Below, piece after piece: positions 1-5,224 of a stretch of DNA of 5,224 nt (position 1 is the first letter of the stretch; each line of letters starts with the position of its first letter). The notes below the pieces were generated by a model. That model saw only the letters and a program-made list of their open reading frames with translations. It was not told the origin of the DNA and made no database searches. A program made the position numbers and the translations under genes. Source of the DNA: a bacterium CG2_30_54_10 (GTDB taxonomy: Bacteria > Muiribacteriota > Ozemobacteria > Ozemobacterales > Ozemobacteraceae); contig MNYA01000455.1 of the NCBI GenBank assembly GCA_001872985.1, forward strand, positions 1-5,224. The letters run 5' to 3'.

Positions 1-140
1 CCCCGGCGATCCAGGGTTTCTGCCGCGGAAAGCCCGCTGAACAGGAGATCGATCGCGCCTGACATGATCAGCAGCGATAAGAGAATCTCGACAAGGGTGA
101 ACCCACCGGTATTCCTGTGGAAATTACGGTTTTGAGACAT
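1..140 (-). CDS. Third prepilin, GspI/PilV-like, cut by window edge
   Basis: The first 46 codons of a prepilin gene whose 3' part lies beyond base 1. The protein begins MSQNRNFHRNTGG, with a 13-residue leader, then FTLVEILLSLLIMSGAI, with the cleavage site after Gly13 and Glu at mature +5 (E18), followed by DLLFSGLSAAETLDRR. The hydrophobic helix and the position right after the GspH-like gene fit the GspI/PilV group of minor pseudopilins, but too little is present to fix the subtype. The ATG at 140 is 14 nt after the upstream stop, with no strong Shine-Dalgarno, so translation may depend on reinitiation from the gene before. Confidence 0.85.
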   Translation of the reverse strand, partial: MSQNRNFHRNTGGFTLVEILLSLLIMSGAIDLLFSGLSAAETLDRR

Positions 141-154
141 TGTAAATGTGGAAG

Positions 155-625
155 TTACTCGGCGCCGAGCGTAAGCGAGAAGGTGGCGAGTGATCCGCCC
201 GGGAGTGTGAGAGCGAGAGAAATTCGCGACAAAGGCTCACCGGAAGCGGAAAGTGCGCGGCAACCCTCGAATCTGAGACCCGAAATAGCACGCAATGAGT
301 CTGCGTCAAGATGGGGAAGGGGGCAGAATAGAGATGGTGAATCGATCGCTGTCAGACGATTCATCCTCAGTTCGATTTTCACGGGAATGCCGCGCTGTTC
401 GGCTCGGGCCCGGCACGCGGCGAAAAATGCCGACAAGGAGTCGGAAGCCGTTCTGATATTGGCATCTCGGGAAACATTCGCATAGAAGCCCGAGCCCGCG
501 GCAGATAGGATTCCAAGAACGAGCAGCACAACGAGCACCTCGACAAGGGAAAAACCGAAGTGACTTCTCAAAAAAAAGAGGCACGGGGCCTCCTTCGCCT
601 CGCGAAGAAAACCCGCGAGGCTCAT
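155..625 (-). CDS. GspH/FimT-like minor pseudopilin (start uncertain)
   Basis: A prepilin with the methylation motif FG|FSLVEVLVVLLVLGIL, Glu at mature +5, and a typical GspH/FimT pattern after the helix: A..SLSAFFAACRARAEQRGIPVKIEL. Minor pseudopilins of this type join the tip complex that starts filament assembly. The mature part is 132 residues, with Cys71, Cys101 and Cys122 (numbered from the ATG at 625). The start is unclear. ATG at 625 gives 156 residues with a long 24-residue leader and only a GGGGG run touching the ATG. TTG at 571 gives a normal 6-residue leader but its AAGGAGG is 17 nt away. GTG at 584 has an ideal AAGGAGG but is one base out of frame across a T8 run; with T7 it would give MPLFLRSHFG as leader. 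The frame is open further upstream, overlapping the pilin gene, which is not meaningful. The next gene starts 14 nt after the stop. Confidence 0.82.
   Translation of the reverse strand: MSLAGFLREAKEAPCLFFLRSHFGFSLVEVLVVLLVLGILSAAGSGFYANVSRDANIRTASDSLSAFFAACRARAEQRGIPVKIELRMNRLTAIDSPSLFCPLPHLDADSLRAISGLRFEGCRALSASGEPLSRISLALTLPGGSLATFSLTLGAE
570..592 (-). terminator. Terminator-like hairpin with T8 run
   Basis: On the minus strand GAGGC (592-588), loop CCCGT, GCCTC (582-578) and then eight T (577-570) form the shape of an intrinsic terminator. The stem is short (5 bp), extended by A/G-T pairs from the AAG upstream. It lies inside or just before the start of the GspH-like gene, so if active it would attenuate the minor pseudopilins relative to the pilin. 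It also covers the Shine-Dalgarno and the GTG at 584. Chance is possible given the short stem. Confidence 0.4.
589..595 (-). promoter_or_regulatory. Strong Shine-Dalgarno AAGGAGG before a GTG codon
   Basis: AAGGAGG is followed by CCCC and then GTG at 584, a ribosome binding site with 4 nt spacing. In the given sequence that GTG is not in the pilin frame; it is one base out because of the T8 run at 570-577. The motif is also coding (AKEA) if the ATG at 625 is used. Confidence 0.45.
597..621 (-). promoter_or_regulatory. 8-bp perfect hairpin ahead of the GspH-like gene
   Basis: On the minus strand GCCTCGCG (621-614) and CGCGAGGC (604-597) are perfect complements around a 9-nt loop GGTTTTCTT. 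The hairpin sits just before the AAGGAGG Shine-Dalgarno and just after the ATG at 625. Its arms share GCCTC/GAGGC with the next hairpin, so alternative pairings are possible. It is seen directly; a regulatory role is inferred. Confidence 0.5.
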
Positions 626-852
626 CCCCCGCGGTGGTCGGACACGCTGCGCCCTTCGATCCGCTCTCATGCTTCCCCAGAATTGTTGAGATGATACAAA
701 CCGAAACCGCTCTGCCGCGGATTTCCGCAACAAGCCGGGAACACTTCCGGGAAAATTTTGTACAGGTCTCCAAGGTCGGACTCCCGCTGAGGCTCCTTGC
801 AACGACACGACAGCATCAGTTGGCTCGCGTCCGGGGAGGCCACAACCCCGCA
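626..852 (-). other. Unusually long gap inside the operon
   Basis: At least 227 nt separate the pilin stop from the next plausible start, whereas the other junctions are 14-55 nt or overlapping. All three minus-strand frames were considered. The open stretches here begin at non-ATG codons or lack family features, and I see no convincing gene. A short palindrome GCGG-AAAT-CCGC lies at 717-728 (minus strand) and an imperfect CCGGAA/TTCCCGG pairing near 738-752. No clear promoter is visible. It may be an untranslated spacer that sets pilin versus minor-pilin levels. Confidence 0.5.
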
Positions 853-1368
853 TCACCAGTAGTGGTGAGCGCTGTCCTTGGACCCGTCGGAACCCATCTG
901 GCCATTCATGCCGATCCAGCGAGGCCCAAGGCGCAGAGCGCAGACCGCGCCGCGACCGCCCATGCTTCCACTGGAGCCGATGACCCAAAGGCCGGTGTTG
1001 TCGGTATTGTAGAACCTGTAACTGGAACCCGGCCAAGTGTAGCCCCAACGATTGGAGGCTTCCGGGCAGATGAAAAGTTTAGAATCTTTGGCCATGTCGT
1101 TCAGTTGCAAGAGGGCGTTGGAATACTTCCAGCGCATGTTTCCAGAGCGGTCAACCCAGGAAAAATGGTTCTTTCCGGGATCCAGTTCGAAGTTCTTGGC
1201 TTCCCAGAGGGAGGTGAGGCTTTCGATGGCTTTCTGGTTGGAAAGGCAGGATTTAGCCCGAGCCACGGAAGCGATACTCTGATACCGGGGAATGGCGATC
1301 GCTACGAGAATGCCGATCACCAGAACGACGATAAGGAGTTCAACCAACGAAAAACCTTTACGATTCAT
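853..1368 (-). CDS. Type IV pilin-like protein (prepilin-type N-terminal methylation domain)
   Basis: A 171-residue prepilin, probably the main filament subunit because it directly follows the platform gene and has the best ribosome binding site. The leader MNRKG is cleaved by prepilin peptidase before F6. The mature N-terminus FSLVELLIVVLVIGILVAIAIPRYQ has the key Glu at mature position +5 (E10) and the hydrophobic helix that anchors the subunit in the membrane and then packs in the filament core. The globular part is rich in Trp, Tyr and Gly, has Cys at 41, 101 and 143, an FICPEA segment at 99-104, and ends in AHHYW. It lacks the WG-PY-Y and C-terminal GADG...D.DI pattern expected of a calcium-binding GspG, so major pilin PilA/PilE-like or divergent GspG are both possible. 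Domain assignment is secure; subtype is not. Confidence 0.92.
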   Translation of the reverse strand: MNRKGFSLVELLIVVLVIGILVAIAIPRYQSIASVARAKSCLSNQKAIESLTSLWEAKNFELDPGKNHFSWVDRSGNMRWKYSNALLQLNDMAKDSKLFICPEASNRWGYTWPGSSYRFYNTDNTGLWVIGSSGSMGGRGAVCALRLGPRWIGMNGQMGSDGSKDSAHHYW

Positions 1369-1373
1369 GAGGG

Positions 1374-1378
1374 CCTCC
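1374..1378 (-). promoter_or_regulatory. Ribosome binding site fixing the pilin start
   Basis: GGAGG lies 5 nt before the ATG at 1368. It decides the start over longer in-frame options reaching to 1422, which would place 18 non-leader-like residues before MNRKG. This is the clearest ribosome binding site in the operon, in keeping with a highly expressed subunit. Confidence 0.75.
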
Positions 1379-1392
1379 ACGACAAACTCTGC

Positions 1393-1411
1393 ACGTCCGG
1401 GAAGGGGACGT
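1393..1411 (-). repeat. Perfect inverted repeat between platform and pilin genes
   Basis: ACGTCC (1393-1398) and GGACGT (1406-1411) can form a 6-bp stem with a 7-nt loop in the 55-nt gap between the platform-protein stop and the pilin ATG. No T run follows, so it is not a normal intrinsic terminator. It could be an RNA processing or stabilising hairpin for the pilin message, or chance. Confidence 0.4.
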
Positions 1412-1423
1412 CCAAGTAACACT

Positions 1424-2641
1424 TTACTTCACCATCTTTATTAAGTCAAACAGCGGAAGATACATCGCCAGAGCAAGAATCACCACAAAAATGCCCATGA
1501 AAATCACGAGAAGCGGCTGAATCAATGTGACCACAGCATCTATGGTGGTCTCGAGATCCCGCTCGTACATCTGCCCGGCTTTTTCGAGCATTCCGCCCGT
1601 GTTGCCGCTGCGTTCTCCGACGTCGGCCATCAAAATGAGGCTGTCGGGAAAGATATTCCGGTGTTTTCCCAAGCCTTGAGATAGCGACTCACCACGGGCG
1701 ACTCCGCCCTTGATATCAGCCAAGGCTTCTTTGAAAACAGTGTTTGAATGCGCCCTTTCGACCGCCCCGAGCGATGTCAAAATTGGAACCCCGCATTTGA
1801 TCAACGTGCCAAGGGTTCGGGCGAAAAGTGCGAGTTCGATATGCTGAACGAGCGCTCCGATAAAAGGAATGCCCAAACCGATAATGCTGAGAATGCGCCC
1901 ACCGCGATCCGATTTTCGAAAAGCCATGAAAAGAACAAACGCGAGAATTACACCGAAGGCGATCTGCCATGTGTAAGTCGAAAGAACGGTCGAAATCGCG
2001 ATGACGAAACGGGTTGGCCCTGGAAGGAGTTGCCCGTTTCCTTCGAAGTTCTTGACGAAATTGGGGAAGACCCAGACCAACAGCGCCCATGCAACGACGA
2101 TGGTCACGACCAGGAGAATGATCGGGTAGATCATTGATTTGATGACCTTGGCGCGGATCCGAAACATGGAGTCGTAAAGCTGGGCATAGCGTTCGAGGAT
2201 CTGATCCAGGATTCCGCCGATCTCTCCGACCTCGACCATCGTAATGAAAAGGTTCGAGAAAACCCGCGGATGGTTTTTGAGAGCGTCGGAAAACGATTTT
2301 CCGGTCTCGATCTTCTCCTTGAGATCTTTGAGCAGCGATCTCAGGTTGCTTTCCGGAAGCTGCTTATGAAGAGCCTGAAGGCTCATTATCAACGGGCAGC
2401 CGGCGTTTAGAAGGCTCGAAAGCTGCATCAAAAAATAGTTCATCTCCCGCTGGGAAATGGTAAGCGCCCTGGTCGTCATCGCCGCCAGCGAACCAAGTGG
2501 GGTTAATGAGATCTCCAGGACGAAATACTGTCGATCGGAAAGCCATGAGCCGACTTCTTCCTGAGACCGGGCATCCATGAACCCGTTCATGGGTTTCCCT
2601 CGGATATCCAGGGCTTTGTAGGAAAAGCGCTGCAAGCTCAT
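1424..2641 (-). CDS. GspF/PilC-family inner-membrane platform protein
   Basis: A 405-residue polytopic inner-membrane protein, the usual family size, which sits at the base of the machine and couples the ATPase to the growing pseudopilus or pilus. It opens with the family-typical FSYKALDIRGKPMNGF (6-21). Two T2SSF domains follow, about 67-190 and 270-392. Each has the conserved amphipathic helix and the VGE signature (EVGEIGGILDQIL at 137-149, DVGERSGNTGGML at 340-352). Hydrophobic membrane segments lie near 170-193, 223-240 and 371-395, the last followed by YLPLFDLI. There is no good Shine-Dalgarno, but the ATG at 2641 overlaps the ATPase stop as ATGA, which suggests translational coupling and matched amounts of the two partners. 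GspF and PilC cannot be told apart with confidence from sequence alone. Confidence 0.95.
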   Translation of the reverse strand: MSLQRFSYKALDIRGKPMNGFMDARSQEEVGSWLSDRQYFVLEISLTPLGSLAAMTTRALTISQREMNYFLMQLSSLLNAGCPLIMSLQALHKQLPESNLRSLLKDLKEKIETGKSFSDALKNHPRVFSNLFITMVEVGEIGGILDQILERYAQLYDSMFRIRAKVIKSMIYPIILLVVTIVVAWALLVWVFPNFVKNFEGNGQLLPGPTRFVIAISTVLSTYTWQIAFGVILAFVLFMAFRKSDRGGRILSIIGLGIPFIGALVQHIELALFARTLGTLIKCGVPILTSLGAVERAHSNTVFKEALADIKGGVARGESLSQGLGKHRNIFPDSLILMADVGERSGNTGGMLEKAGQMYERDLETTIDAVVTLIQPLLVIFMGIFVVILALAMYLPLFDLIKMVK

Positions 2642-4392
2642 GCGCGTAAGTGTGTTGGGCCGCCGGAAACCTTTTCGATCTCTTCGCGGCGGGTCAGCCG
2701 GACAACCTCTTCATACGTGGTGACGCCCTTTGCTACCTTCTTGAGACCGTCTTCACGCATGGTTCTCATTCCGTGTTCGACCGCTGCCTGTCGTATGGTT
2801 CGGGCCGAGGCGCTTTCGAGGATCAGGTGATGAATGGCATCGCTTATCGTCATGATCTCGTGGATGGCCGTTCGGCCTGCAAACCCGCTCTTGCGGCAGG
2901 TAAGGCAACCCGTCCCCCGGAAGACCCTCGCGGAGGGAAGTCCAAGTTTTTGAAGGGCTGATTTCACCTCGGGTTCAGGGGCTCGGGTCGTCTTGCAGGA
3001 AGTGCAAATTTTGCGTACAAGCCGTTGTGCGCCGACTCCGATGAGTGCTGATGCAACAAGATAGGGTTCGACCCCCATCTCAATGAGCCTGGTAACGGCG
3101 GAAGCTGCGTCGTTGGTGTGAAGGGTTGAGAAAACCAGATGGCCGGTGAGGGCTGATTCAATGGCTATTTGCGCGGTTTCAAAATCGCGGATTTCGCCGA
3201 TCAGGATTACGTTGGGGTCTTGGCGCAGGATCGACCTGAGGGCTCTGGCGAAGGTCAGGCCGATGTCGGGCCGGATCTGAACCTGATTTATGCTTGGAAT
3301 CAGGTATTCAACCGGGTCTTCAACCGTAGTGATGTTTATCTGTCCACTCCGGATGAAATTTATTGCGGCGTAAAGGGTCGAGGTTTTCCCGGAGCCCGTA
3401 GGACCGGTCATGAGGATGATTCCGTTGGGGGAGAGGCTGAGCGTCTTGAAAAGTTCGAGGAGCTGATCGTCGAAGCCGACCTGCTCGAGAGTGAGTTGCA
3501 TTCGGCTTTTGTCGAGAATACGGATGACTATTTTCTCTCCGAAAACGGTGGGCAGGGAAGAAACCCGCAGATCGATCGAGGCATCTTTTACCTTTACCTT
3601 GATGCGGCCATCCTGTGGAAGTCGTTTTTCGGAGATATCCATTTGAGCCATGATTTTGAGCCGCGAGATCAGCTCGCTTTGAATGCTTTTTGGGGCCTTC
3701 ATCAGCTCGTTGAGAATCCCGTCGAGGCGGTAGCGGACGCGAATAATCTCTTCGTCGGGCTCGATATGGATGTCGCTCGCCCTATCGTTTATGGACTGCT
3801 GGATTACGTTGTTGACCAGGTTGATGATTGGGGCTGTCTGATCTGTCCCGGCAAGGTCAAAGGTGTTGAAGAAGCTCTCGTCCAGCTTCACTTCATCTTT
3901 TCGGGAAGCGGTCAGGGTCTCGACGGCTGCCTGAAGGGTATCGCTCGTGCCGTAATAATTTCGGATCGCCGCCTCGATTTGGGACTCCGGGCTAATCGCA
4001 ACCTTGACCTCATACCCGGTTTGGTAGGTGATCTCATCGATAATAAAAACATCAAGGGGATCGGCCATCGTAATTTGAAGGTGGTTTCCGTCGAGCTTAA
4101 TGGGGAGCAGATTATGGCTGCGGACGATGGGTTCGGGAATCGTCGTCAGCGCCTCCGGAGGGATAGTCACATCGTTGAGGTTGAGAAAGGGAATGTTCAT
4201 CTGCCGGGCCAGCGTGACGCCGATGCTTTCTTCGGTGGCCACGCCCATCTCAACGAGGACTCTTCCGAGGCGGGTGCCCCGAACCTTCTGGCGTGAAAGC
4301 GCGTCTTTGAGCTGCTCAGCGCTTATCAACCTCGCATCGACAAGCGTGTCGCCAAGTCGCTTGCGGTTGCCGCCGGCCTGCTTTGCTTGCAT
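2638..4392 (-). CDS. GspE/PilB-family assembly ATPase with MshEN domain
   Basis: Cytoplasmic hexameric secretion ATPase that powers pseudopilin or pilin polymerisation. Numbered from the ATG at 4392 (584 residues), residues 12-64 hold an MshEN signature: RLG..LV at 12-18 ending at Q35, a 5-residue spacer, then RLG..LV at 41-47 ending at Q64. A T2SSE_N-type region follows to about 147, then a polar linker and the core. In the core are ASDIHIEP (205-212), RLPQDGRI (257-264), Walker A GPTGSGKTST (330-339), the Asp box TTVEDPVEY (355-363), Walker B ILIGEIRD (396-403, Glu400), the His box with STLHTND (422-428), and a tetracysteine zinc site C463/C466 and C496/C499. All catalytic motifs look intact. 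An in-frame TTG at 4428 would add 12 residues, overlap the TPR gene by 13 nt and has a poor AAGAG at 3 nt; the ATG has no clear Shine-Dalgarno, so the start is uncertain. The stop overlaps the next start as ATGA. PilB, MshE and GspE are all possible names. Confidence 0.95.
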   Translation of the reverse strand: MQAKQAGGNRKRLGDTLVDARLISAEQLKDALSRQKVRGTRLGRVLVEMGVATEESIGVTLARQMNIPFLNLNDVTIPPEALTTIPEPIVRSHNLLPIKLDGNHLQITMADPLDVFIIDEITYQTGYEVKVAISPESQIEAAIRNYYGTSDTLQAAVETLTASRKDEVKLDESFFNTFDLAGTDQTAPIINLVNNVIQQSINDRASDIHIEPDEEIIRVRYRLDGILNELMKAPKSIQSELISRLKIMAQMDISEKRLPQDGRIKVKVKDASIDLRVSSLPTVFGEKIVIRILDKSRMQLTLEQVGFDDQLLELFKTLSLSPNGIILMTGPTGSGKTSTLYAAINFIRSGQINITTVEDPVEYLIPSINQVQIRPDIGLTFARALRSILRQDPNVILIGEIRDFETAQIAIESALTGHLVFSTLHTNDAASAVTRLIEMGVEPYLVASALIGVGAQRLVRKICTSCKTTRAPEPEVKSALQKLGLPSARVFRGTGCLTCRKSGFAGRTAIHEIMTISDAIHHLILESASARTIRQAAVEHGMRTMREDGLKKVAKGVTTYEEVVRLTRREEIEKVSGGPTHLRA

Positions 4393-4415
4393 TATCGCGT
4401 TCGCATCGTTACGGA

Positions 4416-5180
4416 TCAACGTTTCCAAAAACTCTTGCGGGCGGTCTCATAGCGTGGATTGATCTCCAGTGCCTTACGATAGGCCATCATCGCTTCATTC
4501 TTGAGTCCCTTGGCTTCGAGAGCTTGCCCGAGTTTATAAAATCCGTCCGCGAATCCGGGATACTTCTGGACGAAGCGCCGCAGTTGTCTTATGGATTCCT
4601 CGACAAGGTCAGGGCTGTCGAACAGGACGGACAATTCGTAATTGTAGGCCTCAGTGTCTTCCATCTGGTACTCGGAGAAAAAAAGTGCTATGACCTTTTT
4701 ATACTCGGTTACTGCGTCGTCCTTGCGGCCAAGGGCTTCGAGAACCTGCGCACGCTCGTTGAGTGCTTCGCGATACTTCGGGTTCAGGGTGACCGCTTCC
4801 TTCAAAAGCTCGTCGGCTTTTTCAAGATCGCCCTTGCCGTGATAGGCCATCCCTGTGTGGTAATGGGCATCCGGCCAACGACATCCAGCTTTGAGCACCT
4901 CGGAGAACGCGGCGATCGCCTCCTCGTATTTCCCCGTGTTTAAAAGGGCTTTGCCGTAGTTGTTCCAGTATTCAGGGGTGGCATGTCGCTCAATGGTTTG
5001 CTTGTATTCACTCAGGGCTTCCTCAAGACGGCCCAACTGCGCCAGAGCATTTGCAAGGCTGCACCGAAGGTTATGGTTATCGGGGTCAATCCGGAGCTTT
5101 TTGCGATTCTCTTCGCACAGTTCTTCGAGTAGACATGGACTATAATAGGAGCTATTTGTCTTTGGATCCATTACTGTCAT
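4416..5180 (-). CDS. TPR-repeat protein, first gene of the filament operon
   Basis: A 254-residue protein built almost wholly of tetratricopeptide repeats, which form helical scaffolds for protein-protein contacts. Repeat units with the usual small/aromatic residue pattern (such as LGRLEEALSEYK, TGKYEEAIAAF, KGLKNEAMMAYRKALEINP) can be placed near residues 36-69, 70-102, 103-136, 137-170 and 210-243, with a degenerate one near 176-209. The first 35 residues are polar, with no signal peptide, lipobox or membrane segment, so the protein is likely cytoplasmic; it is therefore not an obvious PilF/PilW-type pilotin lipoprotein. The ATG at 5180 is preceded by GAAGGA with 4 nt spacing. The stop lies 23 nt before the ATG of the ATPase gene, so the two are almost surely cotranscribed. 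A role as an assembly or regulatory partner of the filament ATPase is inferred from position only. The family is clear, the exact function is not. Confidence 0.88.
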   Translation of the reverse strand: MTVMDPKTNSSYYSPCLLEELCEENRKKLRIDPDNHNLRCSLANALAQLGRLEEALSEYKQTIERHATPEYWNNYGKALLNTGKYEEAIAAFSEVLKAGCRWPDAHYHTGMAYHGKGDLEKADELLKEAVTLNPKYREALNERAQVLEALGRKDDAVTEYKKVIALFFSEYQMEDTEAYNYELSVLFDSPDLVEESIRQLRRFVQKYPGFADGFYKLGQALEAKGLKNEAMMAYRKALEINPRYETARKSFWKR

Positions 5181-5184
5181 TTCA

Positions 5185-5190
5185 TCCTTC
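5185..5190 (-). promoter_or_regulatory. Ribosome binding site of the TPR gene
   Basis: GAAGGA on the minus strand ends 4 nt before the ATG at 5180. This favours that ATG over a second in-frame ATG three codons later. The remaining bases up to 5224 are AT-rich, too short to show whether a promoter or an upstream gene lies there. Confidence 0.6.
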
Positions 5191-5224
5191 AGAAGAAAAA
5201 TAACTTGATCTCTTGGAAAATTGT

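Noticed and set aside
155..670. ATG at 670 as start of the GspH-like gene
   Set aside because: It would give a 39-residue leader before the cleavage site and has only a weak GGGGA-like sequence at short spacing.
691..696. TATCAT on the minus strand as a possible -10 promoter element in the long gap
   Set aside because: There is no acceptable -35 hexamer 16-18 bp upstream, so an internal promoter is not supported.
306..773. Minus-strand frame of 155 codons overlapping the GspH-like gene
   Set aside because: It begins at a TTG and runs out of frame through the pseudopilin coding region. It is relevant only because it contains the GTG at 584 discussed for the T8 run.
155..1048. GspH-like frame read as a 297-residue protein
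   Set aside because: The extra N-terminal part overlaps the pilin gene in another frame and would bury the prepilin leader 165 residues into the protein, which cannot be a normal class III signal.
634..1419. Plus-strand open frame (261 codons) opposite the pilin gene and the gap
   Set aside because: Antisense to a clear prepilin with a good ribosome binding site; the product has no recognisable domain and ends beyond the pilin start.
1716..2090. Other-frame minus and plus open stretches inside the platform gene (also 1748-2137)
   Set aside because: They lie fully within the GspF/PilC gene, which is intact and has its family signatures; these frames encode no recognisable features.
3169..4296. 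Long plus-strand open frame (375 codons) opposite the ATPase gene
   Set aside because: It is fully antisense to a gene with all GspE/PilB motifs intact; its product shows no recognisable family feature, and codon bias of the real gene explains the open frame.

Overview
The window holds one stretch of bacterial chromosome with every supported gene on the minus strand, so the operon reads from right to left. The genes are the cytoplasmic and pseudopilin part of a type IV filament machine, meaning a type IV pilus or type II secretion system. In transcription order they are: a TPR-repeat protein (5180-4416), a GspE/PilB assembly ATPase (4392-2638), a GspF/PilC inner-membrane platform protein (2641-1424), a pilin-like protein (1368-853), a GspH/FimT-like minor pseudopilin (ending at 155), and a third prepilin of GspI/PilV type that starts at 140 and is cut by the window edge. 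The order E-F-pilin-H-I matches the core of gsp operons. However, the ATPase carries an MshE-type N-terminal domain, and the first pilin lacks the C-terminal features I would expect of a typical GspG, so the choice between T2SS and T4P stays open.

The organism must be a diderm-type bacterium with a type IV filament system. Base composition looks moderate, slightly GC-rich, and nothing here identifies a phylum. No mobile elements, RNA genes or CRISPR arrays were seen.

Spacing is tight at the start of the operon: TPR to ATPase is 23 nt (or overlapping if a TTG start is used), and the ATPase and platform genes overlap by ATGA. It loosens around the pilin: 55 nt with a small inverted repeat before it, then at least 227 nt after it. 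The gene products fit one machine. The ATPase drives subunit extraction through the platform protein, prepilin peptidase (not in the window) would cleave the three prepilins after their conserved Gly, and the pilins form the filament and its tip. The TPR protein has no export signal and is probably a cytoplasmic partner.

The most interesting spot is 570-621, at the front of the GspH-like gene. On the coding strand it has an 8-bp perfect hairpin, a strong Shine-Dalgarno sequence AAGGAGG, a second hairpin, and a run of eight T. The arms of the two hairpins share GAGGC/GCCTC, so they could pair in alternative ways, like an attenuator. The T run also separates a well-placed GTG start (584) from the pilin frame by exactly one base: with seven T the GTG would give a normal 10-residue prepilin leader. 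This may be a slippage or phase-variation switch, an attenuator, or a homopolymer error. A second notable point is a complete tandem MshEN signature (two 24-residue motifs with a 5-residue spacer) in the ATPase, which predicts cyclic-di-GMP control of the machine.
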